A stretch of DNA of 11,931 nt from Chloroflexota bacterium. GTDB taxonomy: Bacteria; Chloroflexota; Anaerolineae; B4-G1; SLSP01. The stretch's first letter is position 1. Each line of letters begins with the position of its first letter. Shown here one piece after another: positions 8,031-11,931 of the stretch. A program made the position numbers and the translations under genes. The stretch lies in assembly GCA_009908585.1 (NCBI GenBank), contig JAAAOZ010000362.1:1-11931 (forward strand), written 5' to 3'. The notes under the pieces are model-generated. The model worked only from the letters and a program-made list of their open reading frames with translations. It had not been told where the DNA came from and ran no database searches.

Positions 8031-8112
8031 AGGTGCAACGCACTTGAACTGAAGGGACGGCGGACCTCTTGCAGTATATGCGCGGCGACAAGCCTAAAAG
8101 TGCGTTGCACCT
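8031..8112. repeat. 82-bp element bounded by 15-bp perfect inverted repeats
   Basis: AGGTGCAACGCACTT (8031-8045) and AAGTGCGTTGCACCT (8098-8112) are perfect inverted repeats enclosing 52 nt. Each arm is itself palindromic (GTGC-aac-GCAC). A second outer pair, GTTTAGT (8009-8015) and ACTAAAC (8119-8125), brackets it. AGACTAA occurs on both sides (8025-8031 and 8117-8123), resembling an imperfect target duplication. It is compatible with a MITE-like element or with a structured RNA. Confidence 0.7.
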
Positions 8113-8148
8113 CACAAGACTAAACGGTTACGGTGAAATATTTCGTCG

Positions 8149-8257
8149 CCAACGGTTGAAACCGATGGCTGATGCTGGGAAGTGCGAAGTTGGCACAAGC
8201 TGGCAAGCCAACCAGAATCACACTAAAACAGCCTCTACAACCCGTTTCCAACGGGTT
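8149..8257. repeat. Row of three hairpins (possible PATE/REP-like element)
   Basis: There are three stems. CCAACGGTT (8149-8157) pairs with AACCGATGG (8160-8168) with one mismatch. GTTGGC (8189-8194) pairs with GCCAAC (8207-8212). AACCCGTT (8239-8246) pairs perfectly with AACGGGTT (8250-8257) around TCC. The outer two hairpins are loosely related to each other in opposite orientation. The last is followed by TTTT in the + direction, so it could act as a weak terminator. The layout recalls the terminal hairpins of IS200/IS605-type elements, but no transposase is present. Confidence 0.5.
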
Positions 8258-8291
8258 TTGGGTATCAGACGATGAATTCAGCTGAAGCTAA

Positions 8292-8296
8292 AGGAG
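8292..8296 (+). promoter_or_regulatory. Ribosome binding site deciding a TTG start
   Basis: AGGAG (within AAAGGAG, 8290-8296) stands 6 nt before TTG 8303. No in-frame ATG lies near the family N-terminus 'RILHLVHQYPPENIGGVE', so this site supports the unusual TTG start. Confidence 0.75.
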
Positions 8297-8302
8297 TGGC
8301 GC

Positions 8303-9544
8303 TTGCGTATATTGCATCTTGTGCATCAATACCCGCCCGAAAACATAGGCGGCGTCGAGTTGTACACCCGCTGGCTGACCGAGGTCCAGGCGCGACGCGG
8401 GCATCAGGTCGCGATTTTCTATCGCCGGAGCGCCGAGGGGATAGGGCGGGAAGGACGGTCTGACGAGGGCGTGCGTGTCTGGGCCGCCTGGGCGGGCATT
8501 GCCTCTCCTACTCAACGTTTCTTCAACACGTTCCGCGACCCATCTATGAGCCTTATCTGGCAACAGACCCTCCAGGAATTTGAGCCTGACCTGGTCCATA
8601 TTCAACATCTGATGGGATTGCCCATTCAGCTGGTGACGGAATTGAGGCGTCAAGGGATCCCTTATTTGATCACCCTACACGATTATTGGTGGATCTGTGC
8701 GAATGCCCAACTCCTCACCAATTACGATCAGACAATTTGTGAAGGCCCGCGCGGTTACTGGAATTGCGCTCGATGCGCCCTCGCCAGAATAAGCAAGAGA
8801 GAATTACTCCCTGCTCGGCTGCCGCTTGTTGTATTATTTGCCTGGCGAAATATGCTGATGCGTCGAATATTGGACGGGGCGGAGCAAATCATCGCGCCGA
8901 CACAATTCGTGGCTGATTGGTACACGAAGCATGGTGGGTCGTCAAAATTAGTGCGCGTGATATCCCATGGATTATCCTTGCCAAAACAACTCCCGCATAA
9001 AACGTCAACGAGCGACAGATCGAAGCGTTTCGCCTACATCGGTGGACTCTCCCCACAGAAAGGCGTCCACGCGCTCGTGGAGGCATTTAGCGGCGTCCGG
9101 GGCGATGCCGAGCTGTGGATCGCTGGCGATGAATCCGTCAATCCCGATTACGTCGCCCGCCTGCGTGAACTCGCGACGCCGAACATCCGTTTCTTAGGTC
9201 GCCTTTCCCGTGAGGCGGTATGGGATACATTGGCCCAGGTGAATGTGGTGACGGTGCCCACGTTGTGGTACGAGACCTTCTCCTTCATCGTTTCAGAGGC
9301 GTTCGCGGCTGGATTACCCGTGCTCGCATCGCGCCTGGGGCCTTTGCCCGACCGGGTTCGTGATGGCGTGGATGGCTTACTCCTCCCCCCAGGCGACGTG
9401 GCCGCCTGGCGCCGAGCGCTTCAGCGGCTGATAGACGAGCCAGATCTCCGGAGCCGGTTGCAGGCTGGCGTGCGCCCTCCGGTTAAACTGGAGGAACACG
9501 TGAGCCAGTTGGAAGCTGTATACACTGCAAACTGCGCTCCGTAG
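8303..9544 (+). CDS. GT4 family glycosyltransferase with a four-cysteine insert
   Basis: A 413-residue cytoplasmic GT-B, GT4-family glycosyltransferase. The N-terminus 'MRILHLVHQYPPENIGGVEL' has the Gly-rich acceptor loop. 'PDLVHIQHLMGLPIQLV' and 'LITLHDYWWICANAQLL' (H126, D127) follow, then 'CEGPRGYWNCARC'. C132, C146, C155 and C158 form a cluster seen in a subgroup of GT4 enzymes with the 'HDYW..C' signature; a metal-binding or structural role is only an inference. The C-terminal domain has 'FAYIGGLSPQKGVHALVEAF' (243-262), 'LWIAGDE', and 'YETFSFIVSEAFAAGLPVLA' with canonical E-x7-E at E324 and E332. 'DGVDGLLLPPGD' follows. The start is TTG 8303, backed by AAAGGAG 6 nt upstream. It stands alone on the + strand, 32 nt from the convergent rnhA, and presumably serves the same surface glycan as its neighbours. 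Confidence 0.9.
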   Translation: MRILHLVHQYPPENIGGVELYTRWLTEVQARRGHQVAIFYRRSAEGIGREGRSDEGVRVWAAWAGIASPTQRFFNTFRDPSMSLIWQQTLQEFEPDLVHIQHLMGLPIQLVTELRRQGIPYLITLHDYWWICANAQLLTNYDQTICEGPRGYWNCARCALARISKRELLPARLPLVVLFAWRNMLMRRILDGAEQIIAPTQFVADWYTKHGGSSKLVRVISHGLSLPKQLPHKTSTSDRSKRFAYIGGLSPQKGVHALVEAFSGVRGDAELWIAGDESVNPDYVARLRELATPNIRFLGRLSREAVWDTLAQVNVVTVPTLWYETFSFIVSEAFAAGLPVLASRLGPLPDRVRDGVDGLLLPPGDVAAWRRALQRLIDEPDLRSRLQAGVRPPVKLEEHVSQLEAVYTANCAP

Positions 9545-9576
9545 GCGTAGACTGCCCCTTTCATCGCTGCGCCTGC

Positions 9577-10077
9577 TTACGCTTGCGAGCGCGGATGCAT
9601 CGTCTCCTGCTCGTAATTCACATCCGCCGCGAGATCATCGGCCTGCGCCGCCTCCTTCGCCAGCGTGTCGCACCGCTCATTTTCCTCATTCCCCGCGTGC
9701 GCCTTGACCCAGACAAACGCCACGTCGTGGGTCTCGCACAACTCCAACAGCTCCGCCCACAGATCCGCGTTGAGCGCCCGCTCCCGCTTGTTTCGCATCC
9801 AGCCCTTGGAACGCCACCGCTCGGCCCATCCCTTGGTGATGCCATTGACGAGATAGTTGGAATCGGTGTACAATGTGACGCGGCACGATTCGCGCAGGGC
9901 GCGCAGCCCTTCGATGGCGGCCAGCAGCTCCATGCGATTGTTCGTCGTCCGCCGAAACCCGCCGGAAAGCTCCTTGCGATGTCCCTGATAGAGCAGGACG
10001 GCGCCGTAGCCGCCCGGGCCGGGATTGCCCAGCGAACTGCCGTCCGTGTAAATCGTGACGTGTTTGGATGAGGCCAT
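9577..10077 (-). CDS. rnhA: Ribonuclease HI
   Basis: A 166-residue type 1 ribonuclease H that cleaves the RNA strand of RNA-DNA hybrids in the cytoplasm, removing Okazaki primers and R-loops. All catalytic residues are visible: D12 in 'IYTDGS', E50 in 'NNRMELLA', D72 in 'LYTDSNYLV' and D137 in 'NERCDTLA', plus the flexible-loop H127 in 'VKAHAGN'. The basic handle region is present as 'GWAERWRSKGWMRNKRERAL'. There is no N-terminal hybrid-binding domain, so it is the E. coli RnhA-like form. It is slightly longer than the E. coli protein because of a charged C-terminal tail from about 146. ATG 10077 is preceded by a strong Shine-Dalgarno. It is a single gene, convergent with the GT4 gene and divergent from the lipoprotein gene, and appears unrelated to the glycan genes. 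Confidence 0.97.
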   Translation of the reverse strand: MASSKHVTIYTDGSSLGNPGPGGYGAVLLYQGHRKELSGGFRRTTNNRMELLAAIEGLRALRESCRVTLYTDSNYLVNGITKGWAERWRSKGWMRNKRERALNADLWAELLELCETHDVAFVWVKAHAGNEENERCDTLAKEAAQADDLAADVNYEQETMHPRSQA

Positions 10078-10081
10078 AGGT

Positions 10082-10087
10082 CTCCTT
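10082..10087 (-). promoter_or_regulatory. Ribosome binding site of rnhA
   Basis: On the - strand AAGGAG lies 4 nt before ATG 10077 (10082-10087 in + coordinates, reading CTCCTT). It is a strong match that fixes the start. Confidence 0.75.
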
Positions 10088-10100
10088 TTTCTTGTGTGAA

Positions 10101-10129
10101 ATTGTAGGAACTCATTGGGATATTGTCGT
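10101..10129 (-). promoter_or_regulatory. Probable promoter of rnhA
   Basis: On the - strand the -10 is TACAAT (10106-10101, 5/6), 17 bp from a weak -35 ACGACA (10129-10124, 4/6). The predicted start near 10094 gives a leader of about 16 nt containing the AAGGAG site. The -35 touches the REP-like hairpin at 10128. Confidence 0.45.
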
Positions 10130-10175
10130 AGGGTGGATTGGTAATCCGCCTGGTCGGAATATCATTCCGACCTAC
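10128..10175. repeat. REP-like double hairpin
   Basis: There are two adjacent stems. GGTGGATT (10132-10139) pairs with AATCCGCC (10143-10150) with one G-T pair, and GGTCGGAAT (10152-10160) pairs perfectly with ATTCCGACC (10164-10172), each with a 3-nt loop. GTA (10128-10130) and TAC (10173-10175) close them into a three-way junction; GTAGG and CCTAC are also complementary. It sits in the divergent rnhA/lipoprotein intergenic region. The design is that of dispersed REP/BIME-type palindromes. Confidence 0.65.
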
Positions 10176-10212
10176 CTTTGCGTTGTGGGTTTGTTATTTC
10201 GAGGTTTAGATA

Positions 10213-11412
10213 ATGAGAAAATTGTCTATGATTTTTGGGATATGGATGTTCGTGTGGGGATGGGTCGCGTGCGCGCCGCCCGCGCCCGATGCAATGCCGG
10301 CGGAGGGGGTGGGCGAAGTTATCGCCGCGCCGACTGCGACCGTTGCGTCTGAGATGCAAGCTACGCTGCCGACGGTGACCCCCGATCCATTCGAATCGTC
10401 CGCATCAACCGACGAGACGACCCCCTCAGTCCCATCGCCCGAGACCGCGGCGCCAGAGGCGCCGCCGGAGGCGGTCGTGCGCGAGCACACCGTCCAGCCG
10501 GGCGAGACGCTGCTGGGCCTGGCGCTGGCCTACGACGTGCCGATAGCCGCCATCCAACTCCAGAACGATCTGGGGGAGGGCACGACCGTGCAGGCGGGGT
10601 GGACGCTGTTGATCCCGCCGACGGTGGGCTGGGAGGGCGCGTCGCCCTTCTGGATCGTGCACGAGGTGGGGGAGGGCGAGACGCTGAGCGAGATCGCGGC
10701 GCGCTATGGCGTAGCCGTCGGCGCGCTCCAGGGCGTGAATGGCCTCACCGACGCCGATTTCCTGGCGGTGGGAGAATCCTTGGTCCTGCCCTTGGACGCG
10801 CCGAAAGAGACCGTCGCCGCCGAGCGCGCCCCCACGCCCACGCCGCTGCCGCCGCCGACCGCCACCCCCGTGCCGACGCTCGCGCCCACACTTGCGCCAA
10901 CGGTTACTACCGAGTTGCCATCTGCCGGAGAAGAGGAGGGCGCCTCCACACCGACGCCGACTGCGCCGGCCCCCGCTCCGACCGAAGCGCCCGTGCAGCC
11001 TCCGCCGGGGGATATAGCCGCGCTCGCCGCCGAGACCTTCCGACTGATCAACGCGGAGCGCGCGGCGCACGGCCTCGCGCCGCTTTCGTACAACGCCACG
11101 CTGGCGCGGGCCGCGCAACTCCACGCCGAGGATTGCTATCAGCGCGGGTGGTGCGGGCACACCGGCTCGGACGGTTCCACGATGAAGGAGCGCATCATCC
11201 GCGCCGGCTACGATCCCGCTCGCTGGTCGGAGTGCTGGGCCTGGCACCGGACGCCGGCCAAAGCCGTCTTCGCCTGGATGGACGAGGCGCCGCCGAACGA
11301 TCCGCACCGCCGCACACTGCTCAGCACCTGGCTCACCGAGGTGGGCATCGGCGTGATGCCCGGCAACGGGCACGGCTACTACTTCATCGCCGACTTCGGC
11401 AAACCAAAATAA
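10213..11412 (+). CDS. Lipoprotein with two LysM domains and a CAP/SCP domain
   Basis: A 399-residue probable lipoprotein. The N-terminus (MRKLSMIFGIWMFVWGWVAC) is a signal peptide ending in a lipobox-like WVA-C, with C20 as the lipidated residue. An acidic, Pro-rich spacer follows. LysM1 is at 91-136 (EHTVQPGETLLGLALAYDVP...LLIPP) and LysM2 at 148-194 (IVHEVGEGETLSEIAARYGV...LVLPL), which bind peptidoglycan or related glycans. Residues 206-265 are a Thr/Pro/Ala linker (TPTPLPPPTATPVPT). The CAP (SCP/PR-1/YkwD-like) domain spans about 268-396, from 'FRLINAERAAHGLAPLSY' to 'TEVGIGVMPGNGHGYYFIADF'. H316, E340 and H365 fit the CAP cavity residues, although the usual GENI segment reads SECWAW. 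C308, C314 and C341 are in the CAP part. It probably acts at the cell wall; CAP function is unsettled. ATG 10213 has GAGG 8 nt upstream. The gene is much more GC-rich than the first operon. Confidence 0.9.
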   Translation: MRKLSMIFGIWMFVWGWVACAPPAPDAMPAEGVGEVIAAPTATVASEMQATLPTVTPDPFESSASTDETTPSVPSPETAAPEAPPEAVVREHTVQPGETLLGLALAYDVPIAAIQLQNDLGEGTTVQAGWTLLIPPTVGWEGASPFWIVHEVGEGETLSEIAARYGVAVGALQGVNGLTDADFLAVGESLVLPLDAPKETVAAERAPTPTPLPPPTATPVPTLAPTLAPTVTTELPSAGEEEGASTPTPTAPAPAPTEAPVQPPPGDIAALAAETFRLINAERAAHGLAPLSYNATLARAAQLHAEDCYQRGWCGHTGSDGSTMKERIIRAGYDPARWSECWAWHRTPAKAVFAWMDEAPPNDPHRRTLLSTWLTEVGIGVMPGNGHGYYFIADFGKPK

Positions 11413-11423
11413 TCTTCTGGGGT

Positions 11424-11521
11424 ACCCTTGCGAAGGTTAAACGAGCGCCTTGTAAACTCAGTTATCCTCTAATAGACAACACATCTTGAGATCAAAACCC
11501 CCGCGCAACCTTCGTAAGGGT
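11424..11521. repeat. Palindrome-armed repeat, copy 1
   Basis: ACCCTTGCGAAGGTT (11424-11438) and AACCTTCGTAAGGGT (11507-11521) are inverted repeats of 15 bp with one G-T mismatch. Each arm is itself palindromic (CCTT-gcg-AAGG). The interior contains ATCTTGAGATCAAA (11483-11496), shared exactly with copy 2, 116 bp downstream in direct orientation. It lies between convergent genes. Confidence 0.75.
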
Positions 11522-11527
11522 TAGGTG

Positions 11528-11537
11528 GAAAATTTTC
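11528..11537. repeat. Perfect palindrome between the two repeat copies
   Basis: GAAAATTTTC is a perfect 10-bp palindrome in the short spacer between the two palindrome-armed copies. It may be chance, a protein site, or part of a terminator. Confidence 0.35.
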
Positions 11538-11541
11538 TTGA

Positions 11542-11635
11542 CCTTGCGAAGGTTAGGCATGAGCCTTTCAAACAAAGTCGTCCTCTGCTAGATAATATAT
11601 CTTGAGATCAAAGTCCAGGTGCAACCTTCGCAAGG
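11542..11635. repeat. Palindrome-armed repeat, copy 2
   Basis: CCTTGCGAAGGTT (11542-11554) and AACCTTCGCAAGG (11623-11635) are perfect 13-bp inverted repeats. The interior aligns with copy 1 in direct orientation, with the identical ATCTTGAGATCAAA at 11599-11612. The sequence near 11586-11600 differs from copy 1 mostly by C/T changes. No coding frame is supported inside. Confidence 0.75.
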
Positions 11636-11651
11636 GTTGGGTGAATTCTCC

Positions 11652-11930
11652 CTATCTTGCCTGTTCGATGACGGCGAAGCCCAGCGTGCCCGGCCCGCCG
11701 TGCGTCGCCAGCGCCATCCCCGTCTCCACGATGGGAATCGATCCCTGCGCCACACCGAACTGGGGGGCGAGGGCCTTCGCTAACTGCTGAGCCTCGTCCT
11801 CGCACGCCACGTGGGCGACCTGCACGGCCTGGATCGGGGTGTGAGGCTGAGCGAGCGCGACTAACTCCTGCTTGGCCGCGTCTCGACCTCGGCTCTTGGC
11901 GCGCAGCGTTAACTCACCGTCCTTCAGCGT
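11652..11930 (-). CDS. DegV family protein, C-terminal part (cut by the window edge)
   Basis: The - strand frame from 11930 down to the TAG at 11654-11652 gives 93 residues with no start inside the window. The first visible residues 'TLKDGELTLRAKSRGRDAAK' match the 'l.dGei.p..r.rt...a...' segment of DegV proteins. The end 'VETGMALATHGGPGTLGFAV' matches their conserved C-terminal 'igtH.GPGalG' motif. DegV proteins bind a fatty acid, and some (FakB) present it to the kinase FakA for phosphorylation before incorporation into phospholipids. The N-terminal fatty-acid-binding part would lie beyond the window. The usual GTHVGPG reads ATHGGPG here. It is convergent with the CAP lipoprotein gene, separated by the repeats. 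Whether it is a true FakB cannot be told. Confidence 0.82.
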   Translation of the reverse strand, partial: TLKDGELTLRAKSRGRDAAKQELVALAQPHTPIQAVQVAHVACEDEAQQLAKALAPQFGVAQGSIPIVETGMALATHGGPGTLGFAVIEQAR

Positions 11931-11931
11931 C

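Larger units (their letters stand above)
7757..8302. other. Gene-free region with promoter and several inverted repeats
   Basis: About 545 nt between the divergent GT2 and GT4 genes. I find no reading frame here with recognisable protein content. It holds the - strand promoter (7785-7813), a 12-bp inverted repeat (7828-7889), a short hairpin (7894-7916), a 15-bp inverted repeat element (8031-8112), and a row of three hairpins (8149-8257) ending 45 nt before the TTG start at 8303. I found no convincing + strand promoter; TTGGCT (7975) with TGAAAT (7997) is a weak candidate. Confidence 0.7.

Noticed and set aside
8239..8259. Strong intrinsic terminator
   Set aside because: The stem is perfect but only four T follow before GGG, and no + strand gene ends just upstream. 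I keep it as a hairpin.
7828..8260. Complete IS200/IS605 element
   Set aside because: No transposase (TnpA or TnpB) frame is present. Only hairpins recall the ends.
8069..8275. Small + strand frame (68 codons) in the intergenic region
   Set aside because: It overlaps the inverted repeats and hairpins, has no Shine-Dalgarno that I can see, and no recognisable content.
8272..8463. ATG frame overlapping the start of the GT4 gene
   Set aside because: It is out of frame with the GT4 protein and its translation is Arg-rich without family features. The TTG 8303 start with its strong binding site explains the region.
9583..10071. + strand frame (162 codons) opposite rnhA
   Set aside because: The - strand encodes an unmistakable RNase HI with all catalytic residues.
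10426..11373. Long - strand open frame (315 codons) opposite the lipoprotein gene
   Set aside because: A by-product of very high GC. Its translation is Arg/Gly-rich with no family features, while the + strand frame has clear LysM and CAP domains.
10599..11489. Long + strand frame (296 codons) overlapping the lipoprotein gene
   Set aside because: Arg/Ala-rich shadow frame within the same GC-rich coding region, with no recognisable domain.
11424..11635. CRISPR array
   Set aside because: Only two diverged copies with conserved interiors. There are no short identical repeats with unique spacers and no cas genes.
11424..11642. Integron attC sites, because GTTRRRY-like words (GTTAAAC, GTTAGGT, GTTAGGC, GTTGGGT) follow each palindrome
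   Set aside because: No matching RYYYAAC at the opposite end of either unit, no cassette genes and no integrase. The word is too degenerate to count by itself.

Overview
The window looks like a surface-glycan biosynthesis region of a bacterium, most likely from the phylum Chloroflexota (Anaerolineae-like). That placement is an inference. It rests on the many GT39 and GT4 glycosyltransferases, a lipoprotein with a long Thr/Pro 'TPTP' linker joining LysM and CAP domains, and short palindrome-armed repeats between genes. No rRNA or other phylogenetic marker is present.

Layout. (1) Positions 2-5791, + strand: a tight four-gene run made of two GT39/ArnT-like membrane glycosyltransferases (the first cut by the window edge) and two soluble GT-B glycosyltransferases. 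Gaps are 2, 31 and 12 nt. (2) Positions 5799-7756, - strand: a two-gene operon, a GT2 transferase then a GT4-like transferase, coupled by an ATGA overlap and driven by a clear sigma70-type promoter at 7785-7813. It converges on the first operon with 7 nt between stop codons. (3) Positions 7757-8302: about 545 nt without a convincing gene, holding the promoter and several inverted repeats or hairpins. (4) Positions 8303-9544, + strand: a GT4 transferase with a TTG start and a strong Shine-Dalgarno. (5) Positions 9577-10077, - strand: ribonuclease HI (rnhA). (6) Positions 10078-10212: a divergent intergenic region with a promoter for rnhA and a REP-like double hairpin. (7) Positions 10213-11412, + strand: a LysM-LysM-CAP lipoprotein. 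(8) Positions 11413-11651: two direct copies of an element of about 95-98 bp bounded by palindromic arms. (9) Positions 11652-11930, - strand: the C-terminal part of a DegV-family protein, cut by the window edge.

How the genes work together. The GT39 proteins probably transfer sugars from polyprenyl-phosphate donors on the outer side of the membrane. The GT4 and GT2 enzymes would assemble the glycan on the cytoplasmic side from nucleotide-sugars. No flippase, polymerase or sugar-nucleotide gene is visible, so the glycan cannot be named. rnhA, the CAP lipoprotein and degV look like ordinary chromosomal neighbours. Base composition rises from AT-rich in the first operon to very GC-rich in the lipoprotein gene, which suggests that the two halves have different histories.

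I see no complete novel defence or mobile system. The least explained material is the set of short palindrome-armed elements at 7828-8257, 10128-10175 and 11424-11638.
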